Shown: positions 45,404 through 54,477 of the stretch, piece after piece | How the letters are laid out: each line of letters opens with the position of its first letter | Position numbering within the stretch: the first letter of the stretch is position 1 | From: Campylobacter sp. RM10537 | GTDB lineage: Bacteria > Campylobacterota > Campylobacteria > Campylobacterales > Campylobacteraceae | Assembly: GCF_022369435.1 (NCBI RefSeq) | Contig: NZ_CP059597.1 | Span: 1,426,001 to 1,490,000, forward strand | Direction: 5' to 3' | DNA length: 64,000 nt | Notes under the pieces: model-generated | Told to the model about the DNA's origin: nothing | Seen by the model: only the letters and a program-made list of their open reading frames with translations | Databases searched by the model: none | Made by a program: the position numbers and the translations under genes

Positions 45404-46056
45404 GATAAATGAACCATATATCCTGTAGAATCTTTTTGTATATTATAATTATACACACCATCAAGATAAATCACGAGTCTATAATATCCTTTGTGAGATC
45501 CAAAATCTATACGTTTAAATATAGAATTTTTAAGACGTATATTTTTAGTCGGATAAATTGATGTGGATTTAAAATCAATAATAATCTTACTAGGATTGCC
45601 TACCGAAAAATCACTGATAAGGTCATCTTGAGTATTTAATTTAATCTTATTTTTATAAACAGTATAAGATATAAAATCATAAATTTTAGCAATTTGCAAA
45701 GGAATATCGACTTCTGTTGTTTTATTTGTTTCTTGACTAGTATTTTGCGGTATAGTAACAGAAACATCTAAAATTTTTGAAGGCTCTGGAGTTTTAGAAT
45801 GTGTTAAAACATAAGCATCATGCCAATTGATACTTTTATTAATATCAACATTTAATTTATCTTCACTGCCATCTGCTTTAATATAGTGAAAGGTAATGCC
45901 TTTTAAAATTCTTGCATCAGAATTAAATCTAAAAGTTCTTTCTTGAAATTCTTGTGGTACAATCATTTTTTCTTTTGTTTCTACTTTAAAGGGATTTTCA
46001 TCAGCATTCAAAAAAGATGTAAAAATTAAAAATATTGTCAAAATTCTAGTTTTCAT
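45400..46056 (-). CDS. AMIN-domain periplasmic glycoprotein (CgpA/Cj1670c-like)
   Basis: The 218-residue protein has a signal peptide (about 1-18) and a C-terminal AMIN-like beta domain (about 120-218, with PSKIIIDFKSTSIY and FGSHKGYYRLVIYLDG) of the kind that localises proteins to peptidoglycan or the septum. Two PglB sequons, DINKS (71-75) and ETNKT (109-113), agree with the known N-glycosylation of the C. jejuni protein CgpA. It overlaps the FtsB-like gene upstream by 11 bases and the ligase downstream by 4. Its position beside an FtsB-like gene favours a cell-wall role. Confidence 0.85.
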   Translation of the reverse strand: MKTRILTIFLIFTSFLNADENPFKVETKEKMIVPQEFQERTFRFNSDARILKGITFHYIKADGSEDKLNVDINKSINWHDAYVLTHSKTPEPSKILDVSVTIPQNTSQETNKTTEVDIPLQIAKIYDFISYTVYKNKIKLNTQDDLISDFSVGNPSKIIIDFKSTSIYPTKNIRLKNSIFKRIDFGSHKGYYRLVIYLDGVYNYNIQKDSTGYMVHLS

Positions 46057-46318
46057 TTGGATACAATCCTTTTAATTCAAAATAATCTTTTTGGGCTTTA
46101 GCATTTTGCTTTTTAAGTAAAGATATCTGCTTAGTTAAATCTTCTTTGGTGGCCTCTAAGGAAAGTAAAGTATCTAAGGAATATTGTCCAAAAAGCATAT
46201 TTCCAAAATAAATCGCTCCAACAACAACTATTAAAGCCCAACAAAACATTTTTACAATATGAACATAAAAGCCTTTTTTCTTAGTGCTTTCATCATATTC
46301 TTTTAATAAATCACTCAG
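46046..46318 (-). CDS. FtsB/DivIC-like septum protein, probable CTG start
   Basis: The protein has a short cytoplasmic N-terminus, one membrane helix ([20 protein letters not shown]), and a coiled coil ([25 protein letters not shown]), the build of FtsB/DivIC division proteins. An ATG at 46249 would give 67 residues starting right at the helix with no ribosome site. The frame extends upstream to a CTG at 46318, 7 bases behind AGGAG, giving 90 residues starting [10 protein letters not shown]. The longer form looks right. It overlaps the eno stop by 4 bases and should be translationally coupled to it. Confidence 0.75.
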   Translation of the reverse strand: MSDLLKEYDESTKKKGFYVHIVKMFCWALIVVVGAIYFGNMLFGQYSLDTLLSLEATKEDLTKQISLLKKQNAKAQKDYFELKGLYPNEN

Positions 46319-47559
46319 AGTTTCTCTCCTAAATATTCATCATTATCTAACTCTATCTCAAGCAAACGATTATACTTTGCAGTTCTTTCCCCACGTGCCA
46401 AAGCACCAGTTTTAATCTGTCCTGTATTTAAAGCAACAGCAAAATCAGCAATAAAAGTATCTTCGCTTTCCCCACTTCTATGAGACATGATACATTTATA
46501 ATTATTTCTTTGAGCTAAACGCACAGTTTTCATTGTTTGAGTAATAGTTCCAATTTGATTTGGCTTTATTAAAACAGCATTAGCTATTTTTTTAATAATA
46601 CCCTCTCGTAAAATATCTTCATTGGTGACAAATAAGTCATCTCCAACGAGCTGAATTTTATCTCCTAATTTCTGAGTAAGCTTAATCCATCCATCAAAGT
46701 CATTTTCAGCTAAACCATCTTCAATACTAAAAATAGGATATTTTGAACAAAGTTCAATATATTTTTCAATCAAATCATCGCTAGAAAGAGCCCTACCTTC
46801 TATATGATATTTACCATCTTTAAAAAATTCAGTACTTGCTACATCTAAAGCTAATTTAATATTTTTTTCATATCCGGTTTTTTTAATACATGTCATTAAA
46901 AGTTCTAATGCTTCTTCATTACTAGATAAATTAGGGGCAAAACCGCCCTCATCTCCCAAAGCTGTAGAATGTCCAAGACTTTCTAATTCTTTTTTCAAAT
47001 TAGCATAAATTTCACAAACTGATCTCAAAGCCTCTTTAAAACTTGAAAAACCAAAAGGCATAATCATAAATTCTTGAAAATCTATATTGTTGTTTGCATG
47101 GGCTCCCCCATTAATAATATTACACATCGGAATAGGTAAAATACTTGCATTAACTCCACCCAAATAACGATAGAGGGGGATATTTAAAGAATTAGCAGCA
47201 GCACGTGCTAAGGCCATAGAAACACCTAAAGTCGCATTGGCTCCAATTTTAGAATAATTATTAGTCCCATCAAGCTCTTTTAATACCTCATCAAGTTGAG
47301 TTTGATTATACGCATCAAGCCCTATAATATTCTCAGCGATAATTTCATTGACATTTGAGATAGCATTTAAAACACCTTTTCCAAAAAATCTTTCATCATT
47401 ATCGCGTAATTCTAAAGCCTCTTTTGAACCAGTGCTTGCACCACTTGGAACTATAGCAGATCCAATACTCCCATCATTTAACATTATTTCTGTTTTAAGA
47501 GTAGGATTACCCCTACTATCTAAAACCTCAAAGGCTCTTACATCTTCAATCAATAGCAT
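46315..47559 (-). CDS. eno: Enolase
   Basis: Enolase interconverts 2-phosphoglycerate and phosphoenolpyruvate. From the ATG at 47559, one base after the recA stop, it has 414 residues and starts [20 protein letters not shown]. Signature parts are all there: [62 protein letters not shown] and SHRSGESED. An in-frame start 15 bases upstream lies inside recA and lacks support. The GAGGAT ribosome site is in the recA tail. Confidence 0.97.
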   Translation of the reverse strand: MLLIEDVRAFEVLDSRGNPTLKTEIMLNDGSIGSAIVPSGASTGSKEALELRDNDERFFGKGVLNAISNVNEIIAENIIGLDAYNQTQLDEVLKELDGTNNYSKIGANATLGVSMALARAAANSLNIPLYRYLGGVNASILPIPMCNIINGGAHANNNIDFQEFMIMPFGFSSFKEALRSVCEIYANLKKELESLGHSTALGDEGGFAPNLSSNEEALELLMTCIKKTGYEKNIKLALDVASTEFFKDGKYHIEGRALSSDDLIEKYIELCSKYPIFSIEDGLAENDFDGWIKLTQKLGDKIQLVGDDLFVTNEDILREGIIKKIANAVLIKPNQIGTITQTMKTVRLAQRNNYKCIMSHRSGESEDTFIADFAVALNTGQIKTGALARGERTAKYNRLLEIELDNDEYLGEKL

Positions 47560-47560
47560 C

Positions 47561-48589
47561 TTAATCCTCTTCATCGTTTTCAGAGGCGCTGATCATACCT
47601 TCAACACCTATGGAATTTTGAATTTCTTTAGTAATTTCCTCAGCTACTTCAGGATTTTCTTTTAAAAATGCTTTTGAATTTTCTCTACCTTGTCCCAATT
47701 TTTTATCTTTATAAGAAAACCAAGCACCACTTTTATCTACAATATCAAGTTTAACACCATAATCAATCAATTCACCTTCACGACTCAAGCCCTCTCCAAA
47801 CATCACATCAAATTCAGCTTGTCTAAATGGAGGAGCGACTTTATTTTTAACCACTTTTACTTTCACGCGATTGCCTATAACCTCTTCACTTTGCTTTAAA
47901 CTTGCTACTTTTCTAACATCTAAACGCACAGAGGCATAAAATTTAAGTGCATTCCCTCCAGTTGTCGTTTCTGGAGTTCCATAACCCATAGCACCTATTT
48001 TCATACGAATTTGATTAATAAAAATAACCGTTGTATTCATCTTATGCACAATACCAGTAAGTTTTCTTAAGGCTTGCGACATCAATCTTGCTTGAAGACC
48101 TACATGCTGATCTCCCATATCACCCTCAATTTCTGCTTTTGGTGTTAAAGCAGCTACGCTATCAACAACAATAAGATCGATAGCACCGCTTCTAGCTATT
48201 GTTTCTACAATTTCCAATGCTTGCTCGCCAAAATCAGGTTGAGAAATATAAAGATTATCTGTATCAACGCCCAAATTTCTAGCATATTTAACATCTAACG
48301 CATGCTCTGCATCTATAAAAGCACAAATTCCACCCGCTTTTTGACATTCTGCAATAATATGAAGAGTAAGAGTTGTTTTACCAGAACTTTCAGGACCATA
48401 AATTTCAATAATTCTTCCTTTAGGTATGCCTCCTATACCTAAAGCAAGATCTAAGCCAACTGATCCAGTACTTATACTATCAATTTGTTCAACTTCCTTA
48501 TCTCCTAGCCTTAAAATTGTCCCTTTTCCAAAAGCTTTATCAAGGCTTTTTAAGGCTGCATCTAAAGATTTTTTCTTATTATCGTCCAT
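47561..48589 (-). CDS. recA: Recombinase A
   Basis: RecA drives homologous recombination and, in competent Campylobacter, uptake of transforming DNA. The 342-residue protein has Walker [14 protein letters not shown] (about 65-77), Walker [13 protein letters not shown], loop L1 and L2 residues in [27 protein letters not shown] (two parts), and an acidic C-terminus ENDEED. It is the first gene of the recA-eno-FtsB-like-AMIN-ligase run. AAGGAA stands before the ATG at 48589. Confidence 0.98.
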   Translation of the reverse strand: MDDNKKKSLDAALKSLDKAFGKGTILRLGDKEVEQIDSISTGSVGLDLALGIGGIPKGRIIEIYGPESSGKTTLTLHIIAECQKAGGICAFIDAEHALDVKYARNLGVDTDNLYISQPDFGEQALEIVETIARSGAIDLIVVDSVAALTPKAEIEGDMGDQHVGLQARLMSQALRKLTGIVHKMNTTVIFINQIRMKIGAMGYGTPETTTGGNALKFYASVRLDVRKVASLKQSEEVIGNRVKVKVVKNKVAPPFRQAEFDVMFGEGLSREGELIDYGVKLDIVDKSGAWFSYKDKKLGQGRENSKAFLKENPEVAEEITKEIQNSIGVEGMISASENDEED

Positions 48590-48722
48590 TATATTCCTTA
48601 AAAAATTTTAATTTAAGAATTCTACAAAATAAAATTAAATAATGTTTTATTTTTATAAATTTTTAAATGAAATTTTATAAAATAATTTCAATAAAAAAAT
48701 TACTTAAGGTTAAACTACACAA

Positions 48723-49586
48723 ATGAAAAAAACGATAACAGTTGCACACTCTCCAGATGCTGATGATATATTTATGTTTATGGCGATTCATTTTGGCTGG
48801 GTAGGCAATCATTTTAATTATAAAAATACTGCTTTAGATATACAAACTCTTAATGAATTTGCGCTAAAAAATGAATTTGATGCTAGTGCTATTTCTTTTG
48901 GACTTTATCCATTAATCGCCAAAGAATACGCACTTTTACGCACAGCAGTAAGTTTTGGTCAAGGCTATGGTCCTAAACTAATTAAGAAAAAAAATAGCCG
49001 GTTAAAAAGAAATTTCAAAGTTGCCCTTAGTGGCGCTAATACAACCAATGCCTTAATTTTTCGCATGAAATATCCCGAAGCTAAAATCATTTATAAAAAC
49101 TTTTTAGATATTGAAAATTCAGTTTTAAGTGGAGAAGTGGATGCTGGGGTATTAATTCATGAAAGTATTTTAGACTTTAATCAAAATCTTTGCGTAGAGG
49201 CTGAAATTTGGGATATATGGCTGGAATTAGCTAGAGAAAATTTACCTTTACCTTTGGGTGGAATGGCTTTGCGTCGATCTTTGCCTTTAAATGATGCTAT
49301 TGAAATTGAAAAAGATTTAACTCTTGCCGTAAAAATCGCCGATTCAAATCGCAAAATTATAGCTCCAATGTTACTAGAAAGAAATCTAATCCGCGTGGAT
49401 AAAGAAAAACTTGATACTTATCTTAATCTCTATGCAAATAAGAATTCTATTAGTATGAATGAAATTCAATTTAAAGCTATTGATACATTGTTTAGATTGG
49501 GTTATGATTACAAATTCTATGATAAAATTATAAATGTAAATGATTATCTTATACCTAGCGAATATAAACAAGCAAGAAATTCTTAA
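48723..49586 (+). CDS. mqnD: 1,4-dihydroxy-6-naphthoate synthase (futalosine pathway)
   Basis: MqnD turns cyclic dehypoxanthine futalosine into dihydroxynaphthoate on the futalosine route to menaquinone. The 287-residue protein has the periplasmic-binding-protein fold markers of the family: AHSPDADDIFMF at the start, YALLRTAVSFGQGYGP, the substrate-region GVLIHESILDF with the catalytic His, and LPLPLGGMALRR. Campylobacter lacks the MenFDHCEB route, so this fits. MqnA is a relative, but the IHES and PLPLGG motifs favour MqnD. It is followed 9 bases later by fliQ. Confidence 0.85.
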   Translation: MKKTITVAHSPDADDIFMFMAIHFGWVGNHFNYKNTALDIQTLNEFALKNEFDASAISFGLYPLIAKEYALLRTAVSFGQGYGPKLIKKKNSRLKRNFKVALSGANTTNALIFRMKYPEAKIIYKNFLDIENSVLSGEVDAGVLIHESILDFNQNLCVEAEIWDIWLELARENLPLPLGGMALRRSLPLNDAIEIEKDLTLAVKIADSNRKIIAPMLLERNLIRVDKEKLDTYLNLYANKNSISMNEIQFKAIDTLFRLGYDYKFYDKIINVNDYLIPSEYKQARNS

Positions 49587-49595
49587 GGAGAAAAC

Positions 49596-49865
49596 ATGGA
49601 TGAAGGTACTTTAGTTGGATTAGGGGTCCAAACTTTTAAAATCACACTTTTGCTATCTTTACCTATGCTTTTAGCAGGTTTGATCGCGGGTTTGATTATC
49701 AGTATATTTCAAGCAACAACACAAATCAATGAAATGACACTTTCTTTTGTGCCTAAAATTATTTTAGTAGTCATTGTAATCATCTTCTTAATGCCTTGGA
49801 TGACAACTACGATGATTGATTTTACGCGAAATATCCTCAATCAAATTCCAACTTTTATTAAATGA
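49596..49865 (+). CDS. fliQ: Flagellar export apparatus protein FliQ
   Basis: FliQ is a small membrane subunit of the flagellar type III export gate (FliPQR). The 89-residue protein has the normal length, two membrane helices (about 15-40 and 52-75), and the signature AGLIAGLIISIFQATTQINEMTLSFVPKI in two parts. AAGGAG is 8 bases upstream. Its last 4 bases overlap murB. Confidence 0.95.
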   Translation: MDEGTLVGLGVQTFKITLLLSLPMLLAGLIAGLIISIFQATTQINEMTLSFVPKIILVVIVIIFLMPWMTTTMIDFTRNILNQIPTFIK

Positions 49866-50638
49866 TTATTGATTTTAAAAAATATTCATCTGTTCGCATA
49901 GGCGATGAATTTGAAGTTCAAATTTTAGATCAAATCAGTGATTTTGAAGGTTTTTTAATAGGAGGGGCTAATAATTTACTCATGAGCCCTAAGCCAAAAA
50001 ATATAGGAATTTTAGGTGAAAAATTTGATTTTATTGAAATTCTAGATCAAAAATTAGATTTTTTGCATCTTCGCATAGGGTGCAGAACTAATTCTAGAAA
50101 AATATATAATTTTGCCAAACAAAATAATCTTTGTGGCTTTGAATACCTTAGTAAAATTCCTGGCACCTTAGGAGGACTTTTGAAAATGAATGCGGGGCTT
50201 AAAGGAGAATGCATCAGTCAAAATTTAATCAAAATCGCTACTTCAAAAGGCGAAATTTTGCGTGAAAATATCGATTTTGATTATAGATTTTGTCCTTTAA
50301 AAATGCCTTTTTTTTGGGCAGAATTTAAATTAGAATTTGGCTTTGATCACGTAAAAGATAAAACTTTAAAAAATGCTAGAAACAATCAACCTAGTGGAGC
50401 AAGTTTTGGCTCCATTTTTAAAAACCCTCAAGGAGATTTTGCTGGACGTTTAATTGAGGCTGTTGGCTTAAAGGGTTTTAGCAAAGGTGATGCAATGCTA
50501 AGCGATAAACACGCTAATTTTCTCATCAATAAAAAACATGCAAGTTATGAAGATGCGATCTTTTTGATTGAACTTGCAAGAAAAAAAGTTTTTGAAGAAT
50601 TTGGAATCATGTTAGAAAATGAAGTCATTATTATTTAA
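49862..50638 (+). CDS. murB: UDP-N-acetylenolpyruvoylglucosamine reductase
   Basis: MurB is the FAD enzyme that makes UDP-MurNAc for peptidoglycan. The 258-residue protein has the FAD-binding segment FLIGGANNLLMSP, the substrate segment LSKIPGTLGGLLKMNAG with a conserved Tyr nearby (FEYLSKIPG), and the catalytic Ser in PSGASFGSIFKNPQG. It is the short epsilonproteobacterial form, which ends with the MLSDKHANFLIN and ENEVIII pieces. Its ATG overlaps the fliQ stop by 4 bases, so translation is coupled. Confidence 0.95.
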   Translation: MIIDFKKYSSVRIGDEFEVQILDQISDFEGFLIGGANNLLMSPKPKNIGILGEKFDFIEILDQKLDFLHLRIGCRTNSRKIYNFAKQNNLCGFEYLSKIPGTLGGLLKMNAGLKGECISQNLIKIATSKGEILRENIDFDYRFCPLKMPFFWAEFKLEFGFDHVKDKTLKNARNNQPSGASFGSIFKNPQGDFAGRLIEAVGLKGFSKGDAMLSDKHANFLINKKHASYEDAIFLIELARKKVFEEFGIMLENEVIII

Positions 50639-50674
50639 TTTTTATTCTTATTAATTCAAAATACAGGAAAAAAT

Positions 50675-50848
50675 ATGCAAATTTATATCAATTTAGAAGA
50701 AATGAATAAATGGCAAATCAAAGATGAACTTAGAAAAATTCTATCTCAACTTGATCCTATAAGTGCACATGAAATAGCAAAAGAATTAAGAGAAGAATTT
50801 TTAAGCATTGAAGAATTACAAGAAAAAATTAAAAACATTAATGCATAA
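50675..50848 (+). CDS. Small acidic helical protein, 57 residues, unknown
   Basis: An ATG at 50675 with AGGA 8 bases upstream opens 57 codons to TAA at 50846-50848. The sequence starts MQIYINLEEMNKWQIKDEL and continues with Glu/Lys/Leu/Ile-rich helices. The part ISAHEIAKELREEF resembles a small helix-turn-helix or a docking helix, but no family is recognised. It is 36 bases behind murB on the same strand and ends in a strong hairpin shared with the convergent gene. Regular codon use and signals make it a likely real gene. Confidence 0.65.
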   Translation: MQIYINLEEMNKWQIKDELRKILSQLDPISAHEIAKELREEFLSIEELQEKIKNINA

Positions 50849-50868
50849 AATTAATGCATCAATGTTTT
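50832..50868. terminator. Shared terminator of the small ORF and the periplasmic protein gene
   Basis: AAAACATT-A-ATGCAT (50832-50846) pairs with ATGCAT-C-AATGTTTT (50854-50868), 14 pairs with one mismatch. It contains the stop codon of the small rightward gene (50846-50848) and in its loop that of the leftward gene (50851-50853). T runs flank both sides. Confidence 0.75.
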
Positions 50869-51600
50869 TACTTCTTTATCGATAACTTCTGATAGCATTT
50901 TAGGCATTTCATCTATGACATTTTGATAATTTTTGCTTAAATTTTTAACATTAAGGGCAAAATTTAATTTTACATTTTTTGCTTTAAGAATTTTACCGTT
51001 ATCTAAAGAAATAATCTTGAAATTGATTTTAGCAACAGCATCTTTAGTTAGGGTTATGAAATAATTCGTAGTAATTACATAAAAATCATCCAAATTAATC
51101 ACGATAAGATAATCTATTGATTTGGTATAAATTTTATTTTTTTCATGCATCAAAAAAGGGCTAACATTTATCATTTTAGCATCTTTAGGGCTAAATCTTG
51201 ATAAAATTTTAGAATTTTGATATAAATTATTTGCTATAGAATTTGCAAAATTTAATTTTAAATCATTAATCAATCTTTTAGAAAATAAAGTTGAAAACTC
51301 TTTAGCATCAACACTAACCCCATCAGATAAATATCCAAAATTTTTTCTAAAGCTTAAAACAATAGCAAAATCCTTGTCTTTATCTTTAACTAAAATAGGC
51401 TTTTTTTCAATCAAACTTGAGCTATCAAAAACTGCTTTTTGATCATCTAAATTAGAATTAATTACATTTTGTCCAAGATCTATCAATTCGAAATTATCTT
51501 CACTTGGCTTTAATTTAATAATCTTTTTTTGCGATAAATTACTGGCAAAAAGATTCGAATTTAAAAACAAACTTATAAATAAAACAAACAATAATTTCAT
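50851..51600 (-). CDS. Putative periplasmic protein, 249 residues (Cj1680c-like)
   Basis: The protein has a signal peptide (MKLLFVLFISLFLNSNLFA) and a mature domain with alternating strands (DFAIVLSFRKNFGYLSD, YLIVINLDDFYVITTNYFITL) that suggests an alpha-beta envelope domain. There is no lipobox Cys and no PglB sequon. Function is unknown. It resembles small outer-membrane-assembly or adhesin-like proteins only in general shape. It is 17 bases behind the phosphatase gene on the same strand and ends in a shared hairpin. Confidence 0.7.
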   Translation of the reverse strand: MKLLFVLFISLFLNSNLFASNLSQKKIIKLKPSEDNFELIDLGQNVINSNLDDQKAVFDSSSLIEKKPILVKDKDKDFAIVLSFRKNFGYLSDGVSVDAKEFSTLFSKRLINDLKLNFANSIANNLYQNSKILSRFSPKDAKMINVSPFLMHEKNKIYTKSIDYLIVINLDDFYVITTNYFITLTKDAVAKINFKIISLDNGKILKAKNVKLNFALNVKNLSKNYQNVIDEMPKMLSEVIDKEVKTLMH

Positions 51601-51617
51601 TAATTATCCTTTAATAA

Positions 51618-52379
51618 TTATAAAAAATCTTTTAAAAAGTTTTTTTTAGAAACACATATGAAAAATTGCGATCTATGCTCCAAAGGACTATAAGAAATTA
51701 AATTTTTATCCAACATCCCCATAAAACCACCATTTAAATTGACTAAAAAATCTCCAGCTGCTATATCCCAAATATTTAATCTCTCAAGACGTCTATAAAT
51801 TCCTGCTCTACCCTCTAAAATAGCACAAAATTTAAGTCCAGAGCCAATATTAATAGCTTCTAATTTATATTTTTGTGCAAATTCTAAATCAATTTTGCTT
51901 AAATGATTGACACTTAATAAAGCTTTAAATTGATTATTCTTAAACTGTTTTTCATCTATATTTAAATACTGGTTATTTTTATAAACTTTGCTTTTTTTAT
52001 GTCCATAATAAATATCTTCAGTTGATGGACTTTTAATAAGCGATAAAATAGGTCGATTCTCATGAATCAAAGAAATCATGATGCAAAATTCATCCGAACC
52101 TTTTAAAAATCCACTTGTTCCATCAAGTGGATCAATCAGCCAAAAAGTTTGTAAATTTTCACTTTCTTTTTGACTTAAAATTTTTTCTTCAGATAAAACT
52201 TTTATATCTGTTTTTCCTAAAATATCATTTAAAATTTGATCAGATGCTAAATCAGCTGAAGTTAAAACTGAGCCATCTTGCTTTTTCCAATCTTTTAAAT
52301 TTTTTCGCTCTTGCATAATAGCCTTAGAAGCCTTATTTGCAGCCTCAATAGCAAGTTCTAACCAATAATCCAAGCGCAT
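51618..52379 (-). CDS. cysQ: CysQ-like/inositol monophosphatase-family phosphatase
   Basis: The 253-residue protein has the metal-dependent phosphatase signatures: Glu in VLSEEKI, DPLDGTSGF (metal Asp residues, near 88-96), and WDIAAGDFLV near 215. CysQ removes the 3'-phosphate of PAP formed in sulfate assimilation; an inositol-1-phosphatase activity cannot be excluded. The ATG at 52379 has AAGGA 6 bases upstream; the in-frame start 18 bases earlier precedes this site. It lies 36 bases from the antiporter gene. Confidence 0.82.
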   Translation of the reverse strand: MRLDYWLELAIEAANKASKAIMQERKNLKDWKKQDGSVLTSADLASDQILNDILGKTDIKVLSEEKILSQKESENLQTFWLIDPLDGTSGFLKGSDEFCIMISLIHENRPILSLIKSPSTEDIYYGHKKSKVYKNNQYLNIDEKQFKNNQFKALLSVNHLSKIDLEFAQKYKLEAINIGSGLKFCAILEGRAGIYRRLERLNIWDIAAGDFLVNLNGGFMGMLDKNLISYSPLEHRSQFFICVSKKNFLKDFL

Positions 52380-52415
52380 TATTTTCCTTAATTTCAAATT
52401 TTACAAATCTAAATA

Positions 52416-53597
52416 TCAAAAATTATTTTTAATATTTGAGATATATTTAATCACACTCATCACCAAAATCGCCTCAAATAAAGCCGTTAATATAAGCGCT
52501 GAATAAATTTCTTGATCAAGCACTTTTGCAGAATATCCAAGAGTGGCTGTTGCAATTAGTAATGTTAAAGGCATAGAATGACCCAGTCCAAATAAAATTA
52601 TATTTCTAAAACCAATTATTTTTATAAAAACACTGGCACATAAAATTCTTAATCCTATCATCACTAACATTAATAAAATAGCTTTTAATACAATATGATA
52701 ATTTAAAATCATTGATAAATTAAAAGTTGAACCTGTATAAATAAAAAAAATTGGAATTAAAAAACCATAACCAAAAGTCGAAATTTTATATTCTAAATCT
52801 TTTTTATGACCTAAAAAAGTTGCTATAAAAGATCCTGCTATAAAAGATCCTAAAACGATTTCAAGTTTTGTGATAATCATAGCTACAATAATTAAAATAA
52901 AAATTGCCATACAAAACCTAATATCTTTTTCATTTTTATCTTCCCAAGGCATTAGAACAATTTTAAATTGAGGATACCACCAAAAAAGAACGCCAAGAAA
53001 TTTAAAAATCAAAAAACAAAGGCTTAAAAAAATACCGAGATATAAAATACTTTGTACTACATCAACAATTTTTGTTTGTTCTTGCAAAAATGCCCCCGCT
53101 ATTGTTAAAAAGACTATAGAAATAACCTCAGCTAAAGTTGCAACTATCATTGCTATATTTAGCCAATGGCATTCCTTTCCAAAATCTTTATAAAGCAAGG
53201 ATAAAAGTCCTACACTCATAACAGGGATAATCAAAACAAAAACAAAAGCAAGTTTAAAAATCCACACAATCACCAAAGATAAAATATAGAGCAAAATAAT
53301 ATATAAAAAACTTTTTTTAATAATTTCTTTATCGAGACTAAAAAAAGTTCTTAAATTAATTTCCATACCCGCAATAAACATCAGATAATAAAAACCCACA
53401 TTAGCTAAAATAGAAAAATTCTCACTCTTACCAATAAAACCAAAATAAGCTACAATAGATCCTAAAATAATTTCAGTAGCTGAAATTGGCAAACGTAGAA
53501 TTTTAGCAATATGTGGAGAAAATAATAAACAAAGCGCTATAACTATAAGAATTTTTAAATCGATTAAACCTTGTGTATTAATGACATTCTGATGCAA
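52416..53597 (-). CDS. Cation/proton antiporter, CPA2/KefB type, TTG start
   Basis: The 393-residue inner-membrane protein has about 12 membrane helices in the Na+/H+ exchanger fold: LPISATEIILGSIVAYFG near the start, FYLMFIAGMEINL near residue 70, and LGSFIAGSFIATFLG near 250. There is no KTN or TrkA-C regulatory domain behind it. The only start in frame is TTG at 53597, inside the bioB 3' end (20-base overlap), so it depends on bioB translation. Ion and role are unknown; equivalent to Cj1684c by position (from memory). Confidence 0.85.
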   Translation of the reverse strand: MHQNVINTQGLIDLKILIVIALCLLFSPHIAKILRLPISATEIILGSIVAYFGFIGKSENFSILANVGFYYLMFIAGMEINLRTFFSLDKEIIKKSFLYIILLYILSLVIVWIFKLAFVFVLIIPVMSVGLLSLLYKDFGKECHWLNIAMIVATLAEVISIVFLTIAGAFLQEQTKIVDVVQSILYLGIFLSLCFLIFKFLGVLFWWYPQFKIVLMPWEDKNEKDIRFCMAIFILIIVAMIITKLEIVLGSFIAGSFIATFLGHKKDLEYKISTFGYGFLIPIFFIYTGSTFNLSMILNYHIVLKAILLMLVMIGLRILCASVFIKIIGFRNIILFGLGHSMPLTLLIATATLGYSAKVLDQEIYSALILTALFEAILVMSVIKYISNIKNNF

Positions 53598-54414
53598 ATG
53601 TAAATCCCATCTTTTTCAACTCGACTATATCACGACTTGGTTCTTCTCCTTTTGTTGTAAGATAATCACCTATAACAATAGCACCTGCACCTGCTTTAAA
53701 AATTTCATATTGTCTTTGACCTAAAACAACCTCTCTTCCACCTGCAACCATAATTACAGTTTGAGGTAAAGCTTCTTTAGTATCACTAATAATTCTTAAA
53801 GCTTCATCAGCATCTAATTTAGGAACTTTTAAATTTAAATTATCATTAGCAATAAAAAAATTAATCGGACTTGAGAAAGGCTGTAATTCTTGTAAAGATT
53901 TTCTTAAACTTATCCTATCTTCAAAACTTTCACCCATACCATAAATTCCACCACAACAAAGCATAAGTCCTGCTTCTTTAGCATTAAGATTAGTTTGAAA
54001 GCGGCTTTCCCAAGTATGCGTGGTGCAAATTTGAGGGAAAAATTCTTTAGAAGTTTCAAGATTGTGATTATAAGAAAAAATTCCTGTTTTTTTTAACTCT
54101 TTAAGTTGTTCAACGCTAGCCATACCATTACAAGCTATTAACAATAAATCAGGAACTTCTTTTTTAACTGCCTTCGCAGCTTCGCAAACATATTCTAACT
54201 TTTCATCATCAAGACCAAGTCCAGCGGTAACCAAACAAAATCCTAAAGCCTCGTTTTTCTTAGCAATTTTAGCCTCTAAGACAATTTGAGAAATTTCTTT
54301 ACGTCTATATTTTTGAATATCTGTTTTTACATAAGCACTTTGAGTGCAATATTTGCAATCTTCTGAGCAATTTCCGCTTGCTATATTAGAAATAGCACAA
54401 AGCATGATTTGCAT
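53578..54414 (-). CDS. bioB: Biotin synthase
   Basis: BioB inserts sulfur into dethiobiotin by radical SAM chemistry. The 278-residue protein has the 4Fe-4S/SAM motif CSEDCKYC (about 16-23), the sulfur-donor cluster ligands Cys in FCLVTAG, MLCCGGIYGMGE, and the family end GREVVLGQ with the conserved Arg. It is shorter than E. coli BioB (346) at both ends, as usual in Campylobacter. AGGAG lies 6 bases before the ATG. No other bio gene is next to it; the antiporter follows with overlap. Confidence 0.93.
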   Translation of the reverse strand: MQIMLCAISNIASGNCSEDCKYCTQSAYVKTDIQKYRRKEISQIVLEAKIAKKNEALGFCLVTAGLGLDDEKLEYVCEAAKAVKKEVPDLLLIACNGMASVEQLKELKKTGIFSYNHNLETSKEFFPQICTTHTWESRFQTNLNAKEAGLMLCCGGIYGMGESFEDRISLRKSLQELQPFSSPINFFIANDNLNLKVPKLDADEALRIISDTKEALPQTVIMVAGGREVVLGQRQYEIFKAGAGAIVIGDYLTTKGEEPSRDIVELKKMGFTFASECH

Positions 54415-54477
54415 CGTTTCTCCTATCTAACAATTAAAACTTGCATTCTAGCAAAAAAAGACTTAAACAAATTTCTT

